Assembly: GCA_020161355.1 (NCBI GenBank)
Contig: JAIUOF010000001.1
Span: forward strand, 744,001 to 808,000
DNA: 64,000 nucleotides
Direction: 5' to 3'
Source: Bacteroidota bacterium
GTDB taxonomy: Bacteria; Bacteroidota; Bacteroidia; Cytophagales; Spirosomataceae
Below, one piece after another: positions 1 through 8,633 of this stretch (position 1 is the stretch's first letter; every line of letters begins with the position of its first letter). A program made the position numbers and the translations under genes. The notes under the pieces were generated by a model. That model saw only the letters and a program-made list of their open reading frames with translations, did no database searches and had not been told where the DNA came from.

Positions 1-134
1 AAAATTTAACTCCATTTTTTTCCAGTTTTAATATTAATACAATTAATTTTTCCGTTTAAATCGTTACAAAATTGAATGTTATAAAAACTATTTTGTTACA
101 AAATGTGGTGTCTTAACTTATATAATACGGATTA

Positions 135-1133
135 ATGGCCTTTAGATTTGAAGATAACTCCGAAGTAAATTTTAACATTCTGGATGGTTTTTTCGAAAAC
201 GGATTCGAAAGCAATAATTTACTTGAACATTCTCAGAAAATTAATCTTCTCAATGTTGATATTATTTCTAATGAATGGTATTTTGAAGGTATCAGAATGG
301 CCTACTCCGACTGGGCTTTTGAAAAACCATTTGAATTAAAATGTCACTACGATATTAATATTGAACTTATTACATTCATTGCCAATTTAAAAGGAACAGT
401 TATATTAGGTGATGGGTCTTATCAGGATTCTCAGATTTTAGGATCTTATCAGCATAACTTATTCTATTCCCAGCCTAAAGAAACCGACAAGGGAATCCTT
501 AGATTTAAAGAGTCAAAAGCCTCTATGTTTATAATGCAATTTACGAAAGATGCTTTTTTACGTCTTACACAGGACGCTAACGATGCTCTGAATAGATTTG
601 GAGAAAATTTAATAAATGGAAAGGCTGCCATCCTGTCACCAACCAATCTGCCATTAGATGCAGTTATGCAAAATATTATTAAGAACATCGTAAACTGTGC
701 CTATAAAGATGGATTAAAAAAAATGTTTCTTTTGTCAAAAAGTATCGAATTTCTGGTGCTTCAAGCCGAAGCTTGTAACACTGACAAAGAAATAAAGAGT
801 AGTTTTATCAAAACTAATTACGATAAAGAGTGCATAAATTACGCAAGGGAATATATTCTTGATAAGCTCGAAACACCTCCCAGTTTGTCAGAACTTGCCA
901 GGGTGGTTGGTATTAATGAATACAAATTAAAAAGAGGATTCAAAGAAATGTTCGGAACAACAGTTTTCGGATATTTATCAGATGCAAGGCTTGAAATTGC
1001 CAAAAATGAACTCATACATAAAAAGAAAAGAATAAGTGAAATAGCCATGGATTTAGGTTATTCCTCTGTCCCACATTTTAGCTTATCATTTAAGAAAAAG
1101 TTTGGATTCTCCCCCAACAAATTTGAACCATAA
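135..1133 (+). CDS. AraC-family transcriptional regulator
   Basis: A cytoplasmic DNA-binding regulator of 332 aa, the usual AraC length. The last 100 residues or so (about 233-332) form the double helix-turn-helix domain. It has the typical first recognition segment around SLSELARVVGINEYKLKRGF and the closing signature of the family, GYSSVPHFSLSFKKKFGFSPN. The N-terminal 230 residues would be the ligand or dimerisation domain; no effector can be read from them. There is no signal peptide or membrane segment. The gene stands alone on the + strand, 370 bp before a PD40 protein gene, so its target is unknown. The family call is secure, the regulon is not. Confidence 0.93.
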   Translation: MAFRFEDNSEVNFNILDGFFENGFESNNLLEHSQKINLLNVDIISNEWYFEGIRMAYSDWAFEKPFELKCHYDINIELITFIANLKGTVILGDGSYQDSQILGSYQHNLFYSQPKETDKGILRFKESKASMFIMQFTKDAFLRLTQDANDALNRFGENLINGKAAILSPTNLPLDAVMQNIIKNIVNCAYKDGLKKMFLLSKSIEFLVLQAEACNTDKEIKSSFIKTNYDKECINYAREYILDKLETPPSLSELARVVGINEYKLKRGFKEMFGTTVFGYLSDARLEIAKNELIHKKKRISEIAMDLGYSSVPHFSLSFKKKFGFSPNKFEP

Positions 1134-1500
1134 ATTATTTCCTTGACTTCCCTCGGGATGTACCAAAAACGGAGCAGTAAAGGATTTGTAATCTTTTTAA
1201 ATAAATAAGATCAGTCACAAATAAAGAATATTTTAAGAAATTGATTGCATAGCCTAAAGCCTAATCTGCGATCGAAAGATATTTCCCTTATATAGGCGAA
1301 TGGATTGTTTCATCCCCTTTAAACGAATTCCGGTAAAATCCTTATTATCAATTCACCGGGAATATCAGGTTGCCAGGAAAATAAGCAAACCATCATTAGT
1401 TTTTGTTGCAGTTTTTAATCCGGAATTTATTTAAGAATATTTCAGTATGCTTCTTTAAAATCATTAATTTTGATTTATTTATTCAACCAATCAAATCAAA
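1134..1500. other. 367-bp intergenic region with a decayed repeat and a promoter
   Basis: No gene is seen on either strand. Positions 1268-1338 resemble 3031-3103 (see the repeat entries). A TAATTTTG -7 element at 1465-1472 fits the Bacteroidota TAnnTTTG consensus, with only a weak TTTC at 1440-1443 in the -33 place; it would drive the PD40 gene from about 20 bases upstream of its ATG. Confidence 0.5.
1268..1338 (+). repeat. Imperfect direct repeat, copy A (upstream of the PD40 gene)
   Basis: This stretch aligns with 3031-3103. Shared blocks in order are GAAAG-TATTTC, ATAG, GTTTC-TCCCC, TTAAA and GAATTCC, then TAAAA, with small indels between them. This copy has lost the inverted repeat that is intact in copy B. 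The alignment was made by eye. Confidence 0.5.
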
Positions 1501-3000
1501 ATGAAATCACTAACAATTATTTTTATTTTTGTTGCTTTTAGCACGGCCTTTGGCCAATTACCCGGTAAAATTGGTCTTTTTGACGAACGAACAGATGTAG
1601 GAAACCCCGCTATAAAAGGCGATGTATCCTATAATTCGGAGACACAGGAATATACCCTATCCGCTGCGGGTATCAACATGTGGGGTAAAACCGACCAGCA
1701 TAATTTTCTTTGGAAAAAAATAAAAGGCGATTTTATCATTTCGGCTACGATTAAGTTTATCGGGGCCGGAACAGACCCGCATCGCAAAATCGGCATTATC
1801 GCCCGTAACAGCCTTGACCCTAACGCAGCCTATGCCGATGCATGTGTGCATGGTGATATCCTCACTTCCCTTCAATATCGGGAGGCCACTGATGCCGAAA
1901 CCCATCAAGTGGAGCTTTCCTCCTACCACCCCAGCCATATCGAGTTTCAGCGAAAAGGCAATAAATTCTTTTTTTCGGCAGCCACCCAAGGCGAAAGCTT
2001 TAAAATGGTTACCAAAGAAATTAGTCTCAATGAGGAGGTCTTTGCGGGTCTTTTTCTATGCTCACACAACGAAAAAGTGGTCGAGAAAGCAATTTTCTCC
2101 AATGTACGCATCACCATACCCGCTGCTGATGACTATACGCCTTATAAAGATTATCTGGGCAGCCAAATTGAAATTTTGGATGTAAAAACCGGTTTACGAA
2201 AAATTATCCATTCGGTGCCCAACTCCATTCAGGCTCCCAACTGGTCAAAAGACGGCAAATGCCTGTATTACAATAATAGCGACGGTAAAATGTTGAAATT
2301 TACCCTGGCTACCGGTAAAGAAGAAATCTTAAATACGGGTAATGCTGTGGTCAATAATAACGACCACGTGTTGTCTTTCGATGGAAAAATGATAGGATTG
2401 AGCTCATACCTGGGTAATCCCCGCCGCTCAACCATTTATACGATGGCACTCGATGGAAAAGGAGAAGCCAAACAAATCACCGACCCGGCCTGGGGGCATT
2501 CCTGGTTTCACAGCTGGTCACCGGATGGTAAACGTTTGATATATATGGGCGATCGCAACGGTCAGCAGGATATTTGGGCCATAGATATAGCCACCAAAAA
2601 AGAAACCCAGCTGACCAAAACCCCTACCCTCGACGACGGCCCCGAATACACGCCAGATGGCAAATACATATATTTTAACTCCGTAAGAACCGGTACCATG
2701 AAAATCTACCGGATGAAGCCCGATGGCGGCGATCAGGAGCAGGTCACTTTTGATGAATACAACGATTGGTTTCCACATATTTCGCCGGATGGAAAGCAGC
2801 TGATATATATTGCTTTTCCGAAGGACATAGACCCTGCAAGTCATCCGTTTTATAAAAAAGTAACTTTAAAAATAATGCCTTTGAGCGGTGGGGTGCCGCA
2901 GACGATTGCCTATTTCTATGGAGGGCAGGGTTCGATAAACACCCCGTCCTGGTCGCCTGACGGCAGGTATGTTGCCTTTATTAGCAATACCAAATTATAA
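1501..3000 (+). CDS. Secreted PD40/TolB-like beta-propeller protein
   Basis: A 499-aa exported protein. Residues 1-18 form a signal peptide ending near FGQ. Residues about 25-205 resemble the concanavalin-like DUF1349 fold often placed before PD40 repeats. From about 215 to the end there are at least five PD40/WD40-like blades, each with a W/Y-S-x-DGK core: NWSKDGKCLYY, SWSPDGKRLIYMGD, YTPDGKYIYFNS, ISPDGKQLIY and SWSPDGRYVAFIS. Such proteins are often annotated as TolB-like or as a biopolymer transporter, but nothing here ties this one to the Tol-Pal system. A scaffold or carbohydrate-related periplasmic role is more likely. It is monocistronic, with imperfect repeats on both sides. Confidence 0.85.
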   Translation: MKSLTIIFIFVAFSTAFGQLPGKIGLFDERTDVGNPAIKGDVSYNSETQEYTLSAAGINMWGKTDQHNFLWKKIKGDFIISATIKFIGAGTDPHRKIGIIARNSLDPNAAYADACVHGDILTSLQYREATDAETHQVELSSYHPSHIEFQRKGNKFFFSAATQGESFKMVTKEISLNEEVFAGLFLCSHNEKVVEKAIFSNVRITIPAADDYTPYKDYLGSQIEILDVKTGLRKIIHSVPNSIQAPNWSKDGKCLYYNNSDGKMLKFTLATGKEEILNTGNAVVNNNDHVLSFDGKMIGLSSYLGNPRRSTIYTMALDGKGEAKQITDPAWGHSWFHSWSPDGKRLIYMGDRNGQQDIWAIDIATKKETQLTKTPTLDDGPEYTPDGKYIYFNSVRTGTMKIYRMKPDGGDQEQVTFDEYNDWFPHISPDGKQLIYIAFPKDIDPASHPFYKKVTLKIMPLSGGVPQTIAYFYGGQGSINTPSWSPDGRYVAFISNTKL

Positions 3001-3030
3001 GAATTTCTCCTGTTTTAAAACCTGTCACTT

Positions 3031-3103
3031 GCTATCCGAAAGTATTTCATTCGGATAGCAGGTTGGTCGGTTTCTTCCCCTATTAAATGAATTCCAGATA
3101 AAA
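3031..3103 (+). repeat. Imperfect direct repeat, copy B, with strong hairpin
   Basis: This is the counterpart of 1268-1338. Its left part is an 11-bp perfect inverted repeat, TGCTATCCGAA at 3030-3040 and TTCGGATAGCA at 3050-3060, with a 9-base loop. The stem can be extended by AACC at 3019-3022 and GGTT at 3061-3064 across a bulge. No T-run follows, so it is a poor intrinsic terminator, although it lies 30 bases after the PD40 stop. The following C-rich and GAATTCC blocks match copy A. The rest of the 3001-3326 gap shows no gene. Confidence 0.55.
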
Positions 3104-3326
3104 CATTATGAAAAAAGCCGGTCAGATTTCTTCTTTCCAAACGCATTTAACGGACAATCATTTTGATCAAAAGCCATTTTTATTCACTAAAGTCTGCTTA
3201 TTATGGCTTGTGTGAATGGCAAAATTAATATTTACATTTTTTTACAATTATTTTTACAATGCTATTTCTAAGATATAAGAACCTCCGGAGTAACTTCACG
3301 GCATAAAAACTTAAAAAGAGCAAACT

Positions 3327-3887
3327 ATGGCCAATAAAAAACATTTAAAGTCTCTCGTTTACAGTATTTTATTCCTTTTATTGCTTACGAGCGGACTCGT
3401 AATTGCAAGTCGGGTTACTAAAAAAGAAACACCTGAAAAGGCGATCCCAAAACCACTCACAGCAGCTGAAATGAAAGCCTCGAGGAAAAAATGGGAGGCT
3501 ACCCCGGATGGTATTTTGTTTAAGAAATGGGAAGCCTCGCCTGCCGGTAAGAAAGTATATGCCAGTGAAGCCAAAATAAGAAAGTCATTAAGGGATAGTA
3601 CCAGTATGGAGGGCGTTATTACCGCTGTTTCGCTTCCTATTGGCTCCAGGCTTGGTCACGGAGTGATGGTCAGGATTAAAGGGGACGATTTTATACTGAG
3701 TTTTGGGCCTTTAAAATCCAATGAATTTCAGCAATTACATAGCCTGAAAGTAAACGACAATATCCTGATCAGAAGCCGGAATGTATCGCATGCTCCCAAG
3801 TACGCCTATCCAATCCTTTCAGGTGACTACGTGGAGCGGGATGGTAAAATGATTTATAAACGCCTGCCTCGCAAAGGAGGTTGTTAG
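3327..3887 (+). CDS. Unknown membrane-anchored protein with C-terminal OB-like domain
   Basis: I do not recognise this 186-aa protein. Residues about 8-27 are a hydrophobic segment (YSILFLLLLTSGLVIAS) that would act as an N-terminal anchor or uncleaved signal. Residues about 47-75 hold a short tandem duplication, KKWEATPDG then KKWEASPAG. Residues about 95-185 are beta-rich (MEGVITAVS, GVMVRIKGDDFILSFG, VNDNILIRSRNV, GDYVERDGKMIYKR), in the manner of a small OB-fold. Cys186 is the last residue. The gene stands alone, with AT-rich gaps of more than 300 bp on both sides, and no partner can be inferred. Confidence 0.6.
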   Translation: MANKKHLKSLVYSILFLLLLTSGLVIASRVTKKETPEKAIPKPLTAAEMKASRKKWEATPDGILFKKWEASPAGKKVYASEAKIRKSLRDSTSMEGVITAVSLPIGSRLGHGVMVRIKGDDFILSFGPLKSNEFQQLHSLKVNDNILIRSRNVSHAPKYAYPILSGDYVERDGKMIYKRLPRKGGC

Positions 3888-4345
3888 CATCAGGGGAAAA
3901 TATATTTCACAAAAGTTTCTTAAAATAAGCGACTATAAATGAAATAGATTGAAAAAGGCAATTGCATTGATCAGCGAAATTATATAAATATCTATCACAA
4001 GGGAATGCTTAAAACCTCCGCACTATAGTTAAGTATTTGAATTCATAAACAGGAATATCTCATGTAAATACTTGCCTATTAAATCCATCTCTTTTCGCTT
4101 TGGATTATACTTTTTGGTAAATTCAAATTTCTCTTTATTGTCTTAAAAGCATTATTTTAGCTAAAAATTATCAAAAATAAGATTTACGATTGGGACCCAT
4201 AGAAATCTTACAAAAAACAATACCTTATTTTCCATCGCACGTTTTACCTTAATACAAATTATTAAATCCATTTTTTGTCTATTTTTGATTCTGAATAAAA
4301 GGAATACCTTTATAATTCCCCAAAAAGATAAATAAAACTTAACCC
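3888..4345. other. 458-bp AT-rich intergenic region
   Basis: No gene or convincing hairpin is seen. A TATTTTTG element at 4280-4287 fits the Bacteroidota -7 consensus, 58 bases before the next start, but has no good TTTG upstream. Confidence 0.4.
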
Positions 4346-4903
4346 ATGATACTCGACATTCTTGAAAAATCGAAGAAAGAAAATACCCTTATTGGCCTGA
4401 ATCTTTACGGAACTGATGAAGGTTTTAATTGCGGATACGTACTGGAATATACCGACGAGTATGTGATTTTGCAGCATTTTTCCAAATTCGGAACCGCCGA
4501 CGGCATTGTGACCCTTAGTCTTGCTGACATTAAGTTTGTAGAAACCGAAACTACCTATCTCAAAGGGATTGAGCTATTGATTATTCGCCAAAAGGAAATC
4601 TTAGCCCAAACCTACCACCTGAAAAGCAAAAACGATTTTAAAGATGGTTTTACCACATTGTTTGAAAGTTTTATCGGAAATAAGGATTACCTCATAAAGT
4701 TTGAACTCGATGATGAGGAGGTATATTTTGGATTTATTGAATGGACTGACGAGGATTATTTTTCGATTATTAACATAGATCTTGATGGGATGGTAATCGG
4801 GAAAGCCACCTTTCGTTTTGAAGATTTAAAATGCTATACCGTTGATGATCTGGAATGTCGAAAAAGGAAGGTTTTATTTGATGCAGTAAAAAAAATACCA
4901 TGA
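4346..4903 (+). CDS. Unknown cytoplasmic protein made of two related small beta-barrel halves
   Basis: This 185-aa protein has no signal peptide or membrane segment and is acidic. I do not recognise the family. It appears to be an internal duplication. The first half (about 15-78: IGLNLYGT, GYVLEYTDEYVILQHF, GIVTLSLADIKFVE) and the second half (about 115-175: YLIKFELDDEE, FGFIEWTDEDYFSIIN, GKATFRFEDLKCYT) share the order strand, then G-x-(V/I)-(L/E)-x-T-D-E-(Y/D)-(V/Y), then a loop with glycine, then a strand ending in D. This would suit an SH3- or LSm-like barrel repeated twice. The next gene begins 53 bp downstream on the same strand, so the two may be co-transcribed. Confidence 0.6.
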   Translation: MILDILEKSKKENTLIGLNLYGTDEGFNCGYVLEYTDEYVILQHFSKFGTADGIVTLSLADIKFVETETTYLKGIELLIIRQKEILAQTYHLKSKNDFKDGFTTLFESFIGNKDYLIKFELDDEEVYFGFIEWTDEDYFSIINIDLDGMVIGKATFRFEDLKCYTVDDLECRKRKVLFDAVKKIP

Positions 4904-4956
4904 TTTATTCCCCGGCTTGAAATCTTTTATAAAATTTATATTTAGGCAAATAATAC

Positions 4957-5643
4957 GTGGGACAAAGTATTGAAAAACATATTATCCGGGTCAGTAATTT
5001 TCAAAATCTTGTTAATACCACTTTTGAAGGTGAAAAGAATGCGATTTGCTGGAAACGTGATTTAGCCGGAAACTTTTCGGAGATTGTTGAAAAAATTACC
5101 GTAAAAGACAATATTACGGTCATCGATGAAGATTATCTTCTGTCACTCCAATTAAGTAAAGAAGGCAACCTAGCCCGTGAAATTATATTAAATGACCTCC
5201 AACTATTAACTGATTTTGGAGCTGATCCCGTCCTGAATCTGATTCAATCCTATGAACGGGATGAGGAAAATTCCGTTTTCCCTACTGATGTATATTCGTA
5301 CCATGTGGACCGCTCTCCCCTGCCCACCGATACCTTTTTATGCACCTATTACGGTGATCCCAGCGAAATAATTCCAAATTCTCAGGCAATTCAAAAAATA
5401 TTGATTCCTGAAATAAGGCAACAATTATTAAATCTTTTTGAGGGAGAATCAGAAGATTTTGAAAGCTTTTTAAAAGATAATTTTTTTGATCTGCACTATC
5501 AGGCCGCTCCTGAGGCCGAACCACTAAGCTTAGGTCTGGGCAATCTTTGGCGATTGGCGATAGATCATCCCGAATTACAGGTACCACCCTGTGTGCATCG
5601 TGCTCCAATCGAAAACACGCCGCGACTATTGTTAATTTGTTAA
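4957..5643 (+). CDS. DUF1826-like protein
   Basis: A 228-aa soluble protein with a GTG start; no in-frame ATG lies near a plausible position. The middle segment HVDRSPLPTDTFLCTYYGDP and the tail C-x-HRAPIENTPRLLLIC match the pattern I associate with DUF1826 proteins, where a His-x-Asp stretch is followed by CTY-G-P-E--PN and a late HRSP-RLLLT motif. In other bacteria that family sits near zinc-responsive genes and COG0523 GTPases; no such neighbours are present here. Function is unknown and the assignment rests on motif memory, so a different family remains possible. Confidence 0.5.
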   Translation: MGQSIEKHIIRVSNFQNLVNTTFEGEKNAICWKRDLAGNFSEIVEKITVKDNITVIDEDYLLSLQLSKEGNLAREIILNDLQLLTDFGADPVLNLIQSYERDEENSVFPTDVYSYHVDRSPLPTDTFLCTYYGDPSEIIPNSQAIQKILIPEIRQQLLNLFEGESEDFESFLKDNFFDLHYQAAPEAEPLSLGLGNLWRLAIDHPELQVPPCVHRAPIENTPRLLLIC

Positions 5644-5811
5644 AAATCAAACCTCTCTATTTTCTTCTTCCAAAATCTCCTGAAAAAGAACCCCAAAATT
5701 CATTTCAGACAAATTGATGTGGAATATTCTGGTAAAATTCTCATGTAAAGTTTATCTATTTTTTTTAAAAATGATTGTGTATAATTAACACAATTAAGTA
5801 TTATTTTTTGT

Positions 5812-5819
5812 TAACTTTG
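5812..5819 (+). promoter_or_regulatory. -7 promoter element TAACTTTG
   Basis: It matches the Bacteroidota TAnnTTTG -7 consensus and lies about 90 bases upstream of the lipoprotein gene of the arabinan pair. No clear TTTG lies at the expected -33 position. Confidence 0.4.
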
Positions 5820-5907
5820 TACAACAAAAATCTGTTCCTGAAAAAATCATTCTTTTTAGGAATCTGATATTTTTTCAACCATTCTTAAACGTAAAAAAAA
5901 CAATTCT

Positions 5908-6645
5908 ATGAGCATGAAACTCAAACCAATACCTTTTGCAATGGGTATTGCGATTTTGGTAGTGTTGGGAATACAGGGATGTACTTCCACGTCACCCGGG
6001 AAAGGGCAGGCTACCGTGGCTACAACTGATACCACCAGAAGTATAGCGGGGTATTTTAATGAGGCTACCACCAAAATTAACTATCCGGATGCTGAAGGAT
6101 TTATCCAAAGGTGGTCTTTATTGGAACCTATCAATAAACCAAATCGCAGTAACACCGTTTTTACTGATTCTTACCTGAGAGAAGCCTTTAATACCGTGTA
6201 TTTTCCAAACCAGTTTACGATAATTCCCAAAAATGGAGAAAAAGTAAAAGTTGGTGAACAGGAGCTCACCTGGCATGCTTTGGAGAGTAAAAAATTCAAT
6301 GTAAAATTGTTCCGTTTTGCCTACGGTCTCAGGAAACCTATCTATGGGGTGCTTTTTTGGGCGGTTACAGTGATTAATTGTCCTGAAGAGATGAAAAATG
6401 TAAGATTGGCAGCGGGTTCCAATTCTGCTTCTATGTGGTGGCTCAATGGCAGCGAGGCTCTGCTTTTATCGGGCGACCGCCGTATGGTGATGGACGATGG
6501 CATTTCAAATCGATTGACCCTGAAAAAAGGCAAAAACATTCTTAGAGGGGCGATAATTAATGGGCCCGGTATGAGTGACTTTTGTGTACGCTTTCTGGAC
6601 GAAAACGGTCAACCAATCAGGAATATCACCATTACAAATGAGTGA
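5908..6645 (+). CDS. Lipoprotein with binding domain of acetylxylan-esterase type
   Basis: A 245-aa lipoprotein: hydrophobic N-terminus, then a lipobox ending LGIQGC with Cys25 as the lipidation site. The mature part, from about residue 45, follows the pattern of the non-catalytic beta-sandwich module found in front of Bacteroidota acetylxylan esterases: GFIQRWSLLEPI, FTDSYLREAF, LTWHALESKKFNVKLF, GSNSASMWWLNG, RLTLKKGKN and INGPGMSDFCVRF. It has no esterase domain, so it is probably a binding or accessory protein. It lies 46 bp before the GH43 gene on the same strand, which suggests joint action on arabinose-containing plant polysaccharide at the outer membrane. The start could equally be the ATG at 5914. 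Confidence 0.7.
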   Translation: MSMKLKPIPFAMGIAILVVLGIQGCTSTSPGKGQATVATTDTTRSIAGYFNEATTKINYPDAEGFIQRWSLLEPINKPNRSNTVFTDSYLREAFNTVYFPNQFTIIPKNGEKVKVGEQELTWHALESKKFNVKLFRFAYGLRKPIYGVLFWAVTVINCPEEMKNVRLAAGSNSASMWWLNGSEALLLSGDRRMVMDDGISNRLTLKKGKNILRGAIINGPGMSDFCVRFLDENGQPIRNITITNE

Positions 6646-6691
6646 TAACCCTCAGCCTTAATTCATTTATCAATTTTTATTTATCAAAATA

Positions 6692-8143
6692 ATGAAATCA
6701 AAAATCAATATATTGAGTCTGACAGCAATATTCGCACTGGTATTTTCAGGCAGGCTGGCAGCACAAATCGGCAAACCTTTCATTCATGATCCATCTACTA
6801 TCATGCAATGTGAAGGTAAATATTATACTTTTGGTACACGAGGAGGTGGTTTAATTTCGGAAGACGGCTGGACCTGGAACGAAGGCGGTGTAAGACCCGG
6901 AGGCGGAGCGGCTCCTGATGTGGTAAAAATCGGTGACAGATACCTGATTGCCTACGGTGCTACCGGGGGTGGTCTGGGTGGTGGACATAATGGCCGCATC
7001 CTTACTATGTGGAACAAAACCCTCGATCCAAAATCTCCTGATTTTAAATATTCTGAGGCCATAGTGGTGGCTTCGTCTGATGGTCAGGAAGATTGCGATG
7101 CCATTGACCCGGGTTTATTGCTTGACCCTACCGATGGAAGGTTGTGGTTATGTTACGGAACATATTTTGGATTTATCAGATTGGTTGAGCTTGATCCTAC
7201 CACCGGAAAACGGGTGGAAGGCAATAAGGCTATTGACATTGCAATTGATTGCGAAGCCACAGACCTGATTTATCGTGACGGATGGTATTACCTGCTGGGA
7301 ACACACGGAACCTGCTGTGATGGAGCCAACTCCACCTATAATATTGTAGTGGGCCGCTCGAAAAAAGTAACCGGACCTTACCTTGACAACATGGGACGTG
7401 ACATGATTAAAGGCGGCGGTAAAATGGTAGCCGGTGCTGGCTGGAGAGTCAATGGTCCCGGGCACTTCGGATTACTGGATTTGGGCGATGGCGTGCAAAA
7501 AATGTCATGCCACTACGAAGCCGACCTTGATCAAAGCGGCCGCAGCGTACTGGGAATCAGACCACTCCTTTGGAAAAATGGCTGGCCGGTAGCGGGCGAT
7601 AATTTTAGAGAAGGCACCTACGAAATCGAATCAGAAAGGAGAGGCTATGCCCTCGAGCTTGCAGTGGATTTTGTAAGAATGCCGGGTGGTATGCGTGGTT
7701 TTAACCGCAACAACGACGAGCCCATCAAACCTGTACCTTCCCAGCAACTTTCTGATGTAATCAATACCTGGCCCGCAGGCAATACGCAGGTCAGAATTGG
7801 AGATTATATGTTCAGACCACATCAAAAATGGACTATCTCACCCGCTACTGACGGTGGCGGATATCCCGGAGGACCTTATTTTAAAATCGTGATCGCCGGC
7901 ACCGAAAGGGCTCTTGCTGCCACCGCCGATGCCGAGGTGATTACGGTTCCAACATTTACAGGTGCCCCTGAGCAGCTCTGGAGAATAGACCAATTGATTG
8001 ACGGCACTTATAGAATCATGCCTAAGGTGGTACCGGGAAGCAATGAAAAATACGCCCTCATTTCTTTGGGTGACAGCACCCCTACCCTTGGTAAATTTGA
8101 TTTTAACAGTGATAATTCAAAATGGAATTTTAGAAGTCACTGA
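6692..8143 (+). CDS. Secreted GH43-family arabinanase-like glycoside hydrolase
   Basis: A 483-aa secreted enzyme with a signal peptide of about 24 residues. Residues about 27-325 form a five-bladed propeller of glycoside hydrolase family 43. The three expected acidic residues are visible: Asp33 in IHDPS (general base), Asp139 in DAIDPGLLLDP (pKa modulator) and Glu188 in CEATDLIYRDGWYYL (general acid). GH43 enzymes mostly cleave arabinan, arabinoxylan or xylan; the HDPS and GTHGTCC segments are closest to endo-arabinanase-type members. About 150 C-terminal residues resemble a ricin-type beta-trefoil (QKWTISPATDGG, QLWRIDQLIDGTYRI) and would bind sugar. It is likely in an operon with the preceding lipoprotein, and an intrinsic terminator follows. 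Confidence 0.87.
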   Translation: MKSKINILSLTAIFALVFSGRLAAQIGKPFIHDPSTIMQCEGKYYTFGTRGGGLISEDGWTWNEGGVRPGGGAAPDVVKIGDRYLIAYGATGGGLGGGHNGRILTMWNKTLDPKSPDFKYSEAIVVASSDGQEDCDAIDPGLLLDPTDGRLWLCYGTYFGFIRLVELDPTTGKRVEGNKAIDIAIDCEATDLIYRDGWYYLLGTHGTCCDGANSTYNIVVGRSKKVTGPYLDNMGRDMIKGGGKMVAGAGWRVNGPGHFGLLDLGDGVQKMSCHYEADLDQSGRSVLGIRPLLWKNGWPVAGDNFREGTYEIESERRGYALELAVDFVRMPGGMRGFNRNNDEPIKPVPSQQLSDVINTWPAGNTQVRIGDYMFRPHQKWTISPATDGGGYPGGPYFKIVIAGTERALAATADAEVITVPTFTGAPEQLWRIDQLIDGTYRIMPKVVPGSNEKYALISLGDSTPTLGKFDFNSDNSKWNFRSH

Positions 8144-8163
8144 TAAATGGTTTAATAGGAATA

Positions 8164-8194
8164 GACGCAGTTTAACCGGCTGCGTCTTTTTTTT
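8164..8194 (+). terminator. Intrinsic terminator after the GH43 gene
   Basis: Stem GACGCAG (8164-8170) and CTGCGTC (8180-8186) with a 9-base loop, followed by eight T residues, 20 bases after the stop codon. Confidence 0.9.
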
Positions 8195-8366
8195 ATTAAA
8201 AGGATTCAATATCCTTTGACTTTGTGGTATTGTATATTGGGTAAAACAGAATATCGATATTTAATGGTCCTGCGTCAATAACAGTGGAAATACAATTTTT
8301 AATTTTGTCCATTTGTCTTTTTTTACATATAATTATTCGACGAAAGGCGATAAAATGAAATAAATA

Positions 8367-8470
8367 ACACATAGTACACAATAGGAAATACCACATAGGT
8401 ACAATAGTTCAAGTCAACTATGTATCTATGTTAATGATAATGGTATAGAATGGCTATGTGTTCTATGTGT
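8367..8470. repeat. Symmetric array of CTATGTG-type units (long imperfect palindrome)
   Basis: Four units read as ACACATAG or close variants (8367-8374, 8376-8384, 8391-8398, 8400-8407). They are followed by four in the opposite sense, CTATGT(GT) (8418-8423, 8426-8431, 8454-8460, 8463-8470). Outer and inner pairs mirror each other around about 8411-8414. No coding potential is seen, and the rest of the 8144-8633 gap holds only the two terminators. It could be a REP-like or MITE-like dispersed element, or could fold as RNA. Confidence 0.6.
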
Positions 8471-8574
8471 TTGGAAAATAAAGGTATCGTTTTTAAAATA
8501 GAATTTTTAAGAAAATAGAATTCCACTAAAAATGACACAGAGCCTATTTAATGAAAGAATAGAATATACAGGAA

Positions 8575-8614
8575 TAAAAAAACCTCCTGAATAACTTGAA
8601 ATTCAGGAGGTTTT
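8575..8614 (-). terminator. Intrinsic terminator (bidirectional, best on -)
   Basis: Perfect 11-bp stem AACCTCCTGAA (8581-8591) and TTCAGGAGGTT (8602-8612). It is preceded by an A-run on +, which becomes the T-tail for the - strand gene ending at 8634. On + it is followed by a short T-run. Confidence 0.9.
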
Positions 8615-8633
8615 AAAAAATAGAATTATAAAA

